From a bacterium UBP6_UBA1209 (GTDB lineage Bacteria; UBP6; UBA1177), in contig DBXP01000004.1 in assembly GCA_002309575.1 (NCBI GenBank), forward strand, positions 1-64,000: 64,000 bases of DNA. The letters are read 5' to 3'. This document shows positions 49,455-58,059 of this stretch, in pieces. Under the pieces are notes generated by a model. That model was not told where the DNA came from, searched no databases, and was given only the letters and a program-made list of their open reading frames with translations. The position numbers and the translations under genes are program-made. Numbering within the stretch: the first letter of the stretch is position 1; each line of letters opens with the position of its first letter.

Positions 49455-51863
49455 ATGTACATAGCCTTTTTTCTTGTTTCAGCGGCTCTCGGGGCGCTTC
49501 AGATCCTGGAAATGAGGATCCTCTCATTCTCTGCGTGGCACTATTTCGCCTACGTCATAATCGCTTTGGCGATCACGGGGTCTGCCGCTGCCGGAGCCTT
49601 TTTTTCTGTAAAAAATTTCAAAAGCGGTGATTTGAGACGGTTTCCTTCGATATTTTCTCTTGTTTTCGGAACGGCGGTATTTTTGTCGGTCTATCTGATT
49701 TCAAAGATCAGGCTTGATGCTCTGATGTCGGATATAATCGCGCAGACAGCTGCCCTGGCGGCAGGTTCGGCTGCTCTTTCGGTCCCTTCGTTCTGTCTTG
49801 GAGCAGTTTCGGTCTGCATCTATTCTGCTTTCAAAGATAAAATCCACCGTTTTTACGCTGTTTCGCTTACCGGCGGAGCCATCGGGTCTCTTGCGGCACT
49901 TCCGCTCATCGATTTTTGCGGAGCTGAAGCTGCAACCTTCGTTATTGCGTTCATGCCGTTCGCCGCAGCCTTTCTTTTTGCTGACAATAAATCAAAATCA
50001 TTAAGATTTTTGTCTGCGGGTGCTTCGGTGCTGTTTATACTTTGCGCGGTTTTCATTTCCGGGGAGATCCTTGAGTTCAGACCGGCCGGGTCAAAGATTT
50101 TGGCCGGACTCCTGAGGGACCATATGGCGAAAATTGAATCCTCACGTTGGGACAGAAACGGCAGGGTCGATGTGACTGTCAGTGACAAGCCGTTTAATTT
50201 ATTCAACTATTTCCCCGGCATCAAGAGCAGCGTCGTGACAATTGACGGCGATGCATTCTCTTTTGTTTATGATTTCGGAGAAAAAAACCAGGCACTTGGG
50301 GGCTCGCTCCCCTCTGTAAGCTACTACGGTCTGGAATCTCCCGATGTCCTCTGCATCGGAATGTCGTCAACCGAGATCGGACTTGCCTCGTTAGCCGGGG
50401 CGAAGCATCTCGATATTGTTGAGGTCAACCGTTCTATGGTCGATCTGGTGGAGGCAAAGTATTCTGAATTCAAGGAAAACCTGCTAAAAAAAAGCGGAGT
50501 TTCCGTTTATAACGATGAGGCGCGACGTTATCTGGCAAACAGCGAAAAAAAGTACGATCTGATAAAGATACCCGGCGACGAAACCTGGGCCGGAATGAAC
50601 GGCGGCGCCTATATTTTCAATGAGAGCTATCTCTATACGGTCGAGGCGATCGAGAGCTATCTGGATCATCTGACCGGTGAAGGGACGCTCAGCTTTATGA
50701 CCAGGATCTTCTGGCCTCCGCGTGAGACGATGCGCCTTGTAACTGAAATTTCAGCCGTACTCCGTTCGATGGGGATAACCAATCCGGGCAGGCACATCAT
50801 GATCGCAAGCGACGGTGTTCTGGCATCTGTTTCAGTCAAAAAACGCCCCTTTACCTGGACAGAGCTCGATACTTTTTATGAGCTGACGCTTGGGACGGAT
50901 AACGTGCGGATCGTCTATGCACCGGGTTTTTCGGCAAACGAAGCATACTTCGCTCCGGTCTTTCAGGGGGTCAATTTTTCGGCCGAAGCGGGGCGCCTGC
51001 TTCTTTCGCAGAGTTTCGACCTTTTCTTTGAAATGGCGGCTCAAGGCCGGGCCGGGCAGTTTGTTGATAATTACAAGTACGATATTTCTCCGGCAACAGA
51101 CGACCGTCCCTATTTTTCGATTTTTTTCCGTGTCGGCGAAACCCCTGTGGACAACGGTCTGATGGAATCGCGCCATAACGACTACAGCTTTTTTGCGATC
51201 GTGCTGATCGTTGTCTCTGTTATCCTGCTTTTTGTGCTCGGGATATCGCTGATCGTCTCTTCCAGCCTGCTTTCGGAGCTAAAAAACCTAAAAAAGGATT
51301 CTGCCGCTGCTTTTGCTCTCTTTTCGATGCTGGGGGCAGGCTTTGTATTTCTTGAAATACCACTGATCCAGCAGTTTGCCCTTATCTGGGGAGACATTCC
51401 CGGAGCGGTTGCGGCAACGACGGCTGTCCTTCTGCCGATGTGCGGGGCGGGATCGTTGTTGAGCGGCAGATCCCTTGACTTGATGAGACGAAAACCTGCA
51501 TCTGCGGCGCTTCTGCTTTTTGTGCCGCTGCTTGTTTTCAGCTATGCCTTTGCGATTCCGTGCGCTGCATCGTATTTCATTGCGTTGTCGTTCGTCCCGA
51601 AGCTTCTTCTCACGGCTCTTTTCCTTCTTCCTGTCGGTCTGGTCGCAGGTCAGCTTTTCCCGATTTCTCTTAAAATCTACGGGAAAAAGAGTGAAAAGTT
51701 TATTCCATGGTGTTACTGCGCGGACGGAGTTGCTTCGATACTTGCGACATTTTTTTCGTTGATTATTTCAATGATCTGCGGATTTCAGGGGGTCGTGATC
51801 ATTTCGGCCCTCTGCTATTTTGCGGCAGCTCTGATTATCTGGAAAGCGGCTTTAAAGAGTTGA
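49455..51863 (+). CDS. Membrane protein with spermidine-synthase-like domain
   Basis: 802 aa. Helices near the N-terminus (MYIAFFLVSAALGALQILEM onward, about six segments) are followed by a Rossmann domain (about 285-400: VLCIGMSSTEIGLASLAGAK, IVEVNRSMVDLVEAKYSEF) like polyamine aminopropyltransferases, then another membrane bundle (about 575-800). Such fusions are common but uncharacterised. The glycine loop GGGxG is degenerate (IGMSSTEIG), so catalysis is uncertain. It converges with the arginine decarboxylase gene one base away. Confidence 0.8.
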   Translation: MYIAFFLVSAALGALQILEMRILSFSAWHYFAYVIIALAITGSAAAGAFFSVKNFKSGDLRRFPSIFSLVFGTAVFLSVYLISKIRLDALMSDIIAQTAALAAGSAALSVPSFCLGAVSVCIYSAFKDKIHRFYAVSLTGGAIGSLAALPLIDFCGAEAATFVIAFMPFAAAFLFADNKSKSLRFLSAGASVLFILCAVFISGEILEFRPAGSKILAGLLRDHMAKIESSRWDRNGRVDVTVSDKPFNLFNYFPGIKSSVVTIDGDAFSFVYDFGEKNQALGGSLPSVSYYGLESPDVLCIGMSSTEIGLASLAGAKHLDIVEVNRSMVDLVEAKYSEFKENLLKKSGVSVYNDEARRYLANSEKKYDLIKIPGDETWAGMNGGAYIFNESYLYTVEAIESYLDHLTGEGTLSFMTRIFWPPRETMRLVTEISAVLRSMGITNPGRHIMIASDGVLASVSVKKRPFTWTELDTFYELTLGTDNVRIVYAPGFSANEAYFAPVFQGVNFSAEAGRLLLSQSFDLFFEMAAQGRAGQFVDNYKYDISPATDDRPYFSIFFRVGETPVDNGLMESRHNDYSFFAIVLIVVSVILLFVLGISLIVSSSLLSELKNLKKDSAAAFALFSMLGAGFVFLEIPLIQQFALIWGDIPGAVAATTAVLLPMCGAGSLLSGRSLDLMRRKPASAALLLFVPLLVFSYAFAIPCAASYFIALSFVPKLLLTALFLLPVGLVAGQLFPISLKIYGKKSEKFIPWCYCADGVASILATFFSLIISMICGFQGVVIISALCYFAAALIIWKAALKS

Positions 51864-51864
51864 T

Positions 51865-52350
51865 CTACTTTACTTTGCTGTCCCACAGAACGACTGCTGC
51901 AAAGGCTGTTGCGATATTCTTTACCTTGTGCTCGATTCCGGTGCTGTGGATGGTAAAATCGGTGATCCCGCGCATCTGCATCGCGTTTTCAGCCATTTGG
52001 CGGACCTTTTTTTCGACATACTCGAGCGGAGCGTGGTTTTCATGCTCCATGATGACGCCGTTGATCGAGCGGTCTTTCGGGATAGCGATCGCGACAGCAG
52101 CCGAAATAGTCTCTCCGGGTTCGTTGCTCGTGAGTGCCGCGTAAGCCAGCGGGACAAAGCTTCCTGGGGCGATCCTGAACGGCTTGACCTCCTGAGAGTT
52201 CGGGGGGAGGATGCTGGACATCTTTATGAGGTTCGTATCGCCGATTCCGGCTGCGAGAAGGGCTCCGTCAAATGAGTTGAGTTCGGTTTCGCCCTCGCTT
52301 GCACCGGCGCAGAAAAAGTGAATGTCGGGAATGTTTTTAAGGTCTATCAT
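51865..52350 (-). CDS. pdaD: Pyruvoyl-dependent arginine decarboxylase
   Basis: 161 aa, normal length for the family. Arginine is converted to agmatine, the first step to polyamines. The proenzyme self-cleaves between S45 and S46 (LIKMSSILPPN) to give the pyruvoyl group. GAGIGD-type opening (LAAGIGDTNL), SFVPLAYA, and GVIMEHENHA with a catalytic Glu are present. Common in archaea, less so in bacteria. Confidence 0.9.
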   Translation of the reverse strand: MIDLKNIPDIHFFCAGASEGETELNSFDGALLAAGIGDTNLIKMSSILPPNSQEVKPFRIAPGSFVPLAYAALTSNEPGETISAAVAIAIPKDRSINGVIMEHENHAPLEYVEKKVRQMAENAMQMRGITDFTIHSTGIEHKVKNIATAFAAVVLWDSKVK

Positions 52351-52452
52351 TTTTTTCTCCCAAAATGGTGAAAGGTGGTTAAAGTGCCAACCGGCATGTG
52401 ATTTGTATTTGAATAATGTTCTACGTCAAGTTTCATTTGAACCGGAGGCAAA

Positions 52453-52923
52453 ATGGAAGCTGCGGAGAGATTGGTCAAAGTGCTGAAAAGCAGAAATTAC
52501 AAGATAAGCGGAGCTGAATCCTGCACAGGCGGAAAGGTCGCTGCTGCCTTGACCTCGGTGAGCGGCGTTTCGGCTTTTTTTGAGGAGAGTTTCGTTGTCT
52601 ATTCGGAACGCACGAAGATAAAAAATATCGGGGTACGCAGTGAAATAATAGAAAAATTTGGTGTCGTAAGTCAGGAATGTGCAGCGGAGATGGCTGAAAA
52701 AACAGCTGAAAAGACAGGAGCCGATGTCGCTTTCGGAGTTACGGGGATCGCAGGTCCGACAGGGGCGACGCCGGGGAAACCCGTCGGAATGGTTTGCTTC
52801 GGGGTCTCTTTTCACGGGAAGACCGAATCTACCTTCAGATATTTTTCAGGCAGCCGCGAATCTGTGCGGGAACAGGCCGTAGAGTTTCTCCTTAACTGGA
52901 TGGCAGGGCTTTTGGAAGCCTGA
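52453..52923 (+). CDS. pncC: Nicotinamide-nucleotide amidase (CinA C-terminal type)
   Basis: 156 aa stand-alone CinA C-terminal domain. The active-site SAESCTGGKVAAALTSV and FGVTGIAGPTGATPGKPVG are diagnostic. It deamidates NMN in pyridine nucleotide recycling. GGAGG precedes the ATG. Confidence 0.93.
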   Translation: MEAAERLVKVLKSRNYKISGAESCTGGKVAAALTSVSGVSAFFEESFVVYSERTKIKNIGVRSEIIEKFGVVSQECAAEMAEKTAEKTGADVAFGVTGIAGPTGATPGKPVGMVCFGVSFHGKTESTFRYFSGSRESVREQAVEFLLNWMAGLLEA

Positions 52924-52976
52924 GACCACGTAAAAATCTCTTTAAAACATTAATTCAGGCTTGAAAAAATAAATCA

Positions 52977-52990
52977 CAATACTAGTATTG
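52977..52990. promoter_or_regulatory. Perfect 14-bp palindrome (possible operator)
   Basis: CAATACTAGTATTG is a perfect palindrome 32 bases before the ATG of the exported protein, followed by two more half-like TATTG/GTATT words. Suits a dimeric regulator; no regulator gene is adjacent. Confidence 0.4.
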
Positions 52991-53021
52991 TTGTATTGTA
53001 TTTTGTAATTTAGGAATAATG

Positions 53022-53864
53022 ATGAAAAAGATTTTTATCGCTATGGCGATTTTGTTGATCGCAAAATCAAACCTGTTTGCTCAGCTGGTCGTTGAAACTC
53101 CCTCTCTGGATGCGATCGTCAGCTCGTTTTTGAGTACCAGTATCCAGCAGTACGGAGAGGAGAAGGCCTTTCGTATCGAGCAGCTTGTACGTTTTCTTTC
53201 GGAGATAGGCAATGTCGTCAAAGCTATTGACAACACGGCTAAGGTCACGGCTGACATCGTGCGTGTCGGTTCTGCGCTCAAACAGGATCCCGGCGAATGG
53301 GTGGAGCAGGTGAGGAGCGGGCTCGACGGTGTTTTCCCAGATATCGGACAGATTTCAGATTCGGTAAAGGATGCCGGAGATTTTGCCATGGCGCTTTCCG
53401 GCGGGAAGTATGCCGACTATATCTCAGGCTGGAGCAGCACCTTGAAGGATTATCACGAAAAGCTGTTTCAAAGCTACGAAATGCACAACGCTTTTCCGGA
53501 CCTTTTTTCATCAAAAAGAGCCGGTGAAAGTACCAGAAAGATCGTTCACAAGGCGTGGCTGGAATCAGGATTGGAGCATGAAATGGAGAACGGTGCAGCG
53601 CGGAAAAGGCTTTTCGGAAAGTACTACGGCGAATATCAGAGGCAGGCGAAGGCAAATGAAAATATCGAGGCGATCGGTCTGGCAAACATCATGCAGCTGC
53701 AGTATTTATCCTCTGAGACACTTGAAGAGATAAGGAGAAACCTTGACCTGAACGTTATTGAACGGGAGTATCAAGGCGATTTCGAAAAAAATTTCATCAA
53801 GGTCATAGAAGAGAGGCGGAAAGAGGGGGCAAAATCCGGGAAAAAGAGTATCTTCTCCTTTTAG
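53022..53864 (+). CDS. Exported helical protein, possibly TrbJ/VirB5-like
   Basis: 280 aa from ATG 53022 (TAGGA six bases upstream; 53019 is too close). Signal peptide MKKIFIAMAILLIAKSNLFA, then a long, mostly helical chain with Lys/Ser-rich tail. The layout (AQLVVETPSLDAIVSSFLST after cleavage, late ENIEAIGLANIMQLQYLSSE) recalls TrbJ/VirB5 pilus-base proteins of conjugation systems, but identity is weak. The lytic transglycosylase 14 bases downstream would match the VirB1 partner. No other type IV secretion genes are here. Confidence 0.5.
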   Translation: MKKIFIAMAILLIAKSNLFAQLVVETPSLDAIVSSFLSTSIQQYGEEKAFRIEQLVRFLSEIGNVVKAIDNTAKVTADIVRVGSALKQDPGEWVEQVRSGLDGVFPDIGQISDSVKDAGDFAMALSGGKYADYISGWSSTLKDYHEKLFQSYEMHNAFPDLFSSKRAGESTRKIVHKAWLESGLEHEMENGAARKRLFGKYYGEYQRQAKANENIEAIGLANIMQLQYLSSETLEEIRRNLDLNVIEREYQGDFEKNFIKVIEERRKEGAKSGKKSIFSF

Positions 53865-53878
53865 AATGAGGCTTAGCG

Positions 53879-54433
53879 ATGGTTACGGCGCTGGTTTTTA
53901 ATCTTTTTTTTGCCGCTATCGATCCGGATATCGCCGAAAAGATCGAAAAGAGCTACGCAGCGCTGATAGAGAGGGCTGTAGACAACTATCCGTACTTTAA
54001 TTCCGAAGGTTCAAAAAAAAAGATCAATCCTGCTCTGGTGATGGCTGTTATTTATCAGGAATCGGGCGGAAGCCCTGAAGCCAGGAGCACAGCAGGTGCA
54101 TACGGGCTGATGCAGATCATGCCGAAAACAGCGGGGCTTCTAGGATGTGACTACAATTCTCTCGGTGTTCCTGAACATTCGATAAACTGCGGCGTGAAGT
54201 TTCTTGCCGCGCTTCTCAGCTACAACAGGGGAGACCTCGTCAAATCCTTGTCAGGCTACAACGGAGGAACCTATTCGACAGAGGCTTCTCCGACTACAGA
54301 TTCGGGGTTGCTTGCCGGGCGGATTTACGACAATCCCGAGACAAAAAAATATGTTGTTTCGGTGCTTAAACTGTACGAACTATTTGAAAAAAGAGGCAGT
54401 TCCCGCAAAAAAAGAGCAAAATCACGCGTTTAG
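53879..54433 (+). CDS. Lytic transglycosylase (SLT domain)
   Basis: 184 aa. A hydrophobic N-terminus (MVTALVFNLFFAAI) suggests export. The SLT core shows the catalytic Glu E61 in VIYQESGGSPEA, AYGLMQIMPKTAGLLG, and SGYNGG near residue 125. Cleaves peptidoglycan strands. It forms a pair with the upstream helical exported protein, an arrangement like VirB1 with VirB5. Confidence 0.88.
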   Translation: MVTALVFNLFFAAIDPDIAEKIEKSYAALIERAVDNYPYFNSEGSKKKINPALVMAVIYQESGGSPEARSTAGAYGLMQIMPKTAGLLGCDYNSLGVPEHSINCGVKFLAALLSYNRGDLVKSLSGYNGGTYSTEASPTTDSGLLAGRIYDNPETKKYVVSVLKLYELFEKRGSSRKKRAKSRV

Positions 54434-54455
54434 ACAAGAATTTTTAAAAAAAAGA

Positions 54456-54483
54456 TTGACATTCGTTTTCTTATCGCTATAAA
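54456..54483 (+). promoter_or_regulatory. Promoter of tRNA-Val-thrS transcript
   Basis: Consensus TTGACA and TATAAA separated by 16 bp. The -10 lies 25 bases before the tRNA, so tRNA and thrS genes likely share this promoter. Confidence 0.75.
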
Positions 54484-54508
54484 CCCATTCGCTTTTTTTG
54501 AAAAAGGT

Positions 54509-54583
54509 GGGCTCGTAGCTCAGAGGGAGAGCACTGCTTTGACGTAGCAGGGGTCAGTGGTTCAATCCCACTCGGGCCTACCA
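54509..54583 (+). tRNA. tRNA-Val (anticodon GAC)
   Basis: 75 nt cloverleaf with encoded CCA. Acceptor GGGCTCG/CGGGCCT (first pair G-T), D-stem GCTC/GAGC, anticodon stem CTGCT/AGCAG around loop TTGACGT, T-stem AGTGG/CCACT with TTCAATC. It lies 22 bases before thrS. Confidence 0.95.
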
Positions 54584-54605
54584 TTTTTTTTATCAAGGGG
54601 TCACG

Positions 54606-56519
54606 ATGTTTGAGATAGTTCTTCCGGATGGAAAAAAAGTTCAATCAGATATTTCCGAGAGCTGGATCTCTTTCATCAAAAGAGAGATCGGCGAAGGTTT
54701 GGCAAAGGCGGCGATAGCTGTCTCCGTAAACGGCAAACTCGTTGATGTGACTGCTGAGGTCGAATCCTGCGATATGTCTGTCATCACCGCAAAGAATGAA
54801 GAGGGACTTGCTATTATCCGTCACTCTGCTTCGCACATCATGGCTGACGCAGTCCAGCAGCTTTTCCCCGGTACAAAAGTCACGATCGGACCGTCGATTG
54901 AAAATGGATTTTACTACGATTTCGATTCTCCGCACCGCTTCTCGATCGATGACTTCGAGGCGATCGAAAAGAAGATGGCTGAGATCATAAAGGCAAAGCA
55001 TCCGTTTATAAGAAAGGTCGTTTCCAAGGATGAAGCAGTAAAACTTTTCACCGACAAAGGCGAGAATTTCAAGGTCGAGATCATTGAAGACCTCGGCGAG
55101 CCTGTTGTTTCACTCTATTACGATGGTGATTTTGTCGATCTCTGCAGAGGTCCCCACGTTCCGAATACCGGTTTCATAAAGGCTTACAAGCTCATGTCTG
55201 TTGCCGGAGCATACTGGCGCGGCGATGAAAACAGAGAGATGCTTCAGAGGATTTACGCTACGGCATTCAGAACCAAAGACGAGCTTGACGAATATCTCAA
55301 AATGCTTGAAGAGGCAAAAGAGAGAGATCACAGAAAAATCGGTGCTGATCTCGATCTCTTCACATTCTCCGAAAATGTCGGCGGCGGACTTGTTCTCTGG
55401 ACTCCTAACGGCGGCATAGTCAGAACGGTCATCGAGAATTTCTGGAGAAAGCAGCACGTAAGAAACGGGTACAATCTGGTCTTCACTCCCCACATCGGAA
55501 GAAGCCTTCTCTGGGAGACCAGCGGTCACCTCGGTTTCTACAAGGACGGAATGTACAATCCGATGGACATAGACGGTGAAGATTATTACGTAAAACCGAT
55601 GAACTGTCCGTTCCATGTCATGCTTTATAAGAGAAAAAAATGGAGTTACCGCGAATTTCCGTTCAGATGGGCGGAACTCGGCACGGTCTACAGATATGAA
55701 AAATCGGGAACTCTCAACGGCTTGAAGCGCGTCCGCGGCTTCACTCAGGACGATGCGCACCTTTTCTGCAGACTCGATCAGCTTGAAGACGAGATCAAAC
55801 GCGTTCTCGATTTCTCGCTTTTCATGCTGAAGAGTTTTGAGTTTGAGAGTTTCAAACTTTTCCTCAGCACGCGTCCGAAGGAGTATGTCGGCGAGATCGA
55901 AGTCTGGAACAGAGCGGAAGGAGCTTTGAAGGAAGTTCTTGAAGCATCTGGTCTTCCGTGGGAGATCCAGGAAGGCGACGGTGCTTTCTACGGTCCGAAG
56001 ATCGACATCAACATTACGGATTCAATCGGCAGACTTTGGCAGCTTTCCACGGTTCAGGTCGACTTCAACCTGCCGGAAAGATTTGATATTTCCTATGTCG
56101 GCGAAGACGGTCAGGACCATAGACCGATCATGCTTCACCGCGCACTTTTGGGCTCGATCGAAAGATTTTTCGGCGTACTGATCGAGCACTTCAAAGGTGC
56201 TTTCCCGATGTGGCTTGCTCCTGTTCAGGTCGCAGTTCTTCCTGTTTCGGAAAAACATGTTGAAACCGCTGACAAGCTGATGCAGAAACTTGTTGCGACC
56301 GGAATCAGGGTAAAACTTGACGACAGAAACGAAAAAGTCGGCTATAAAATTCGCGAATGGTCTGTCCAGAAGGTTCCTTACATCGTCGTTGTCGGCGATA
56401 ATGAAGCTGACCTTAAGACAATCACCGTTCGTAAGCGTGGCGGAGAGCAGGAGACATTTGCTGTTGAAGATTTTGTAGCTAAGGTTAATTCCGAAAACTA
56501 CAACGGAGTATACTATTGA
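54606..56519 (+). CDS. thrS: Threonyl-tRNA synthetase
   Basis: 637 aa, full length: TGS domain (1-60), editing domain with HxxxH (RHSASHIMADAV), class II core with zinc ligand Cys in MNCPFHV, motif 2 FRWAELGTVYRYEKSG, and C-terminal anticodon domain. No T-box or long leader stands upstream. Its stop overlaps the infC start. Confidence 0.98.
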   Translation: MFEIVLPDGKKVQSDISESWISFIKREIGEGLAKAAIAVSVNGKLVDVTAEVESCDMSVITAKNEEGLAIIRHSASHIMADAVQQLFPGTKVTIGPSIENGFYYDFDSPHRFSIDDFEAIEKKMAEIIKAKHPFIRKVVSKDEAVKLFTDKGENFKVEIIEDLGEPVVSLYYDGDFVDLCRGPHVPNTGFIKAYKLMSVAGAYWRGDENREMLQRIYATAFRTKDELDEYLKMLEEAKERDHRKIGADLDLFTFSENVGGGLVLWTPNGGIVRTVIENFWRKQHVRNGYNLVFTPHIGRSLLWETSGHLGFYKDGMYNPMDIDGEDYYVKPMNCPFHVMLYKRKKWSYREFPFRWAELGTVYRYEKSGTLNGLKRVRGFTQDDAHLFCRLDQLEDEIKRVLDFSLFMLKSFEFESFKLFLSTRPKEYVGEIEVWNRAEGALKEVLEASGLPWEIQEGDGAFYGPKIDINITDSIGRLWQLSTVQVDFNLPERFDISYVGEDGQDHRPIMLHRALLGSIERFFGVLIEHFKGAFPMWLAPVQVAVLPVSEKHVETADKLMQKLVATGIRVKLDDRNEKVGYKIREWSVQKVPYIVVVGDNEADLKTITVRKRGGEQETFAVEDFVAKVNSENYNGVYY

Positions 56520-57067
56520 TTAAGCCTACTAAACCCGAACCGGCTGCTGCTCAACCGGGAGCAGGTGTAATCAACGAGACGATCAAAGCTTCGTCGATGA
56601 GGGTCATCTCTCCGACTGGCGAGGTCCTCGGTGTTCTTTCAAAACGTGATGCATTGGAAAAGGCCCGCGAGTTCGGGCTGGATTTGGTTTGTGTTTCGCC
56701 TAATACCGATCCTGTTGTCTGCAAGATAATGGATTTCGGCAAGCATCTTTACAAACTTAAAAAGAAGGCTAAAAAGGCGAAGGCGAATCAGGTAACGATT
56801 GAGATCAAGGAGCTTAAAATCCGTCCGAATACGGATACCCACGATCTCATGACGAAGATAAACCACGCAAAGAAGTTCCTTGAAGACGGCAACAAGGTAA
56901 AGTTTACGGTCTTCTTCAGAGGGCGTGAGATTATGTTTGCCGAGAAGGCGCTTGAAAACCTCAACATAATCGTAAAGGAGCTCGGCGGTGAGGAAGAGTT
57001 GAACATTGAATTAGACAATGTCGTAAAAAATAAAAAGATGACAATGGTTGTTTCGCAAAAGAATTAA
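56516..57067 (+). CDS. infC: Translation initiation factor IF-3
   Basis: 183 aa. [38 protein letters not shown] and the C-domain ([29 protein letters not shown]) are diagnostic. Start is TTG at 56516, overlapping the thrS stop, with GGAG seven bases upstream. Non-ATG infC starts are known from E. coli (AUU), where IF-3 rejects its own rare start codon and so limits its own synthesis; the TTG here could work alike. Confidence 0.96.
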   Translation: MIKPTKPEPAAAQPGAGVINETIKASSMRVISPTGEVLGVLSKRDALEKAREFGLDLVCVSPNTDPVVCKIMDFGKHLYKLKKKAKKAKANQVTIEIKELKIRPNTDTHDLMTKINHAKKFLEDGNKVKFTVFFRGREIMFAEKALENLNIIVKELGGEEELNIELDNVVKNKKMTMVVSQKN

Positions 57068-57078
57068 GGAGAAGAATT

Positions 57079-57276
57079 ATGCCGAAAATGAAAACCAATA
57101 GAGCTGCGGCGAAGAGAGTCAAATCAAACGGCGGCGGCAAATTGAAAAGATGGCACGCTTTCAAGAGTCATATCCTTACCAAGAAGGCTCGCAAAAGAAA
57201 AAGAGACCTTAGAAAGGGTGCTTTTATTGTTACAAGTGATATGCCTCAGATGAAGAAGCTTCTTCCTTATCTGTAA
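57079..57276 (+). CDS. rpmI: Ribosomal protein bL35
   Basis: 65 aa, standard length. [20 protein letters not shown], then [20 protein letters not shown] are classic L35 segments. AAGGAG precedes the ATG. Confidence 0.97.
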   Translation: MPKMKTNRAAAKRVKSNGGGKLKRWHAFKSHILTKKARKRKRDLRKGAFIVTSDMPQMKKLLPYL

Positions 57277-57292
57277 TTTATAGGAGTCGAAA

Positions 57293-57640
57293 ATGAGAGT
57301 AAAAAGAGGATTCAAGGCTAAAAGAAGAAGAGCCACTATTATGCAGGCCGCAAAAGGCAACTATATGTCCAGATCAAGGAGATATAGAGTTGCCAGAGAA
57401 ACTGTAGAGAGAGGCTGGGCTTATGCTTTTGCGCACAGAAAAAATAAAAAGAGAGATTTCAGAAGACTTTGGATCACCAGGATCAACGCCGCTGTCAGAG
57501 AGCGCGGACTGTCGTATTCAAAGTTTATGGATATGATTCATAAGGCTAATATCGACCTTGACAGAAAGGTTCTTGCTTACCTTGCTGTTGAAGATCCGAT
57601 GGCATTTGACAGAATCATTGAAGCGGCTAAGGCTAACTAG
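57293..57640 (+). CDS. rplT: Ribosomal protein bL20
   Basis: 115 aa, standard length. KAKRRRATIMQAAKGNYMSR, YAFAHRKNKKRDFRRLWITR and INAAVRERGLSYSKFM are diagnostic. It follows rpmI in the conserved infC-rpmI-rplT order. The pheST pair, usual downstream in many genomes, is not here. Confidence 0.97.
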   Translation: MRVKRGFKAKRRRATIMQAAKGNYMSRSRRYRVARETVERGWAYAFAHRKNKKRDFRRLWITRINAAVRERGLSYSKFMDMIHKANIDLDRKVLAYLAVEDPMAFDRIIEAAKAN

Positions 57641-57658
57641 TTTATTGCGGGGGTAATA

Positions 57659-57955
57659 ATGAGCATAACAAAAGTCGAACTTACGGATCTTGTTTACGAG
57701 GCAATGGGAAACAGCAAAACCGGTTTTGACAAGAAATTTGCCGGAAAGCTTGTTGACATGTTCTTTGAAGAGATGAAGAACGGGCTTGTAAACGATGGTT
57801 CCATCCAGTTGAGTGGTTTCGGAAAGTTTACCGTTAAGGAGAAACAGGAGCGTAAAGGTCGTAACCCCCAGACAAGGGAATCTTTGACGATCAGCAAGAG
57901 AAGGGTTGTTACTTTCCATCACAGTCAAGTTCTCAAAGAAAAACTCAATAAGTAG
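57659..57955 (+). CDS. HU/IHF-family DNA-bending protein
   Basis: 98 aa. SITKVELTDLVYEAMGNSKT, GSIQLSGFGKFTVKEKQERKG and NPQTRESLTI (the DNA-intercalating NPxT arm), ending VTFHHSQVLKEKLNK. Its place after rplT, where ihfA stands in proteobacteria, argues for IHF alpha rather than HU. Confidence 0.9.
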   Translation: MSITKVELTDLVYEAMGNSKTGFDKKFAGKLVDMFFEEMKNGLVNDGSIQLSGFGKFTVKEKQERKGRNPQTRESLTISKRRVVTFHHSQVLKEKLNK

Positions 57956-57970
57956 TTTTTACACTCGGGT

Positions 57971-58048
57971 CGGGATGTAGCGCAGTTTGGGTAGCGTACT
58001 TGAATGGGGTTCAAGTGGCCGCTGGTTCGAGTCCAGTCATCCCGACCA
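57971..58048 (+). tRNA. tRNA-Pro (anticodon GGG)
   Basis: 78 nt with encoded CCA. Acceptor CGGGATG/CATCCCG, anticodon stem CTTGA/TCAAG around ATGGGGT, T-loop GTTCGAGTC. It lies 15 bases after the HU/IHF gene and 11 bases before the surE ATG. Confidence 0.95.
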
Positions 58049-58059
58049 TTTTTCAACCT

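Noticed and set aside
54584..54605. T-box or attenuator before thrS
   Set aside because: Only 22 bases separate tRNA and thrS; no room for such a leader.
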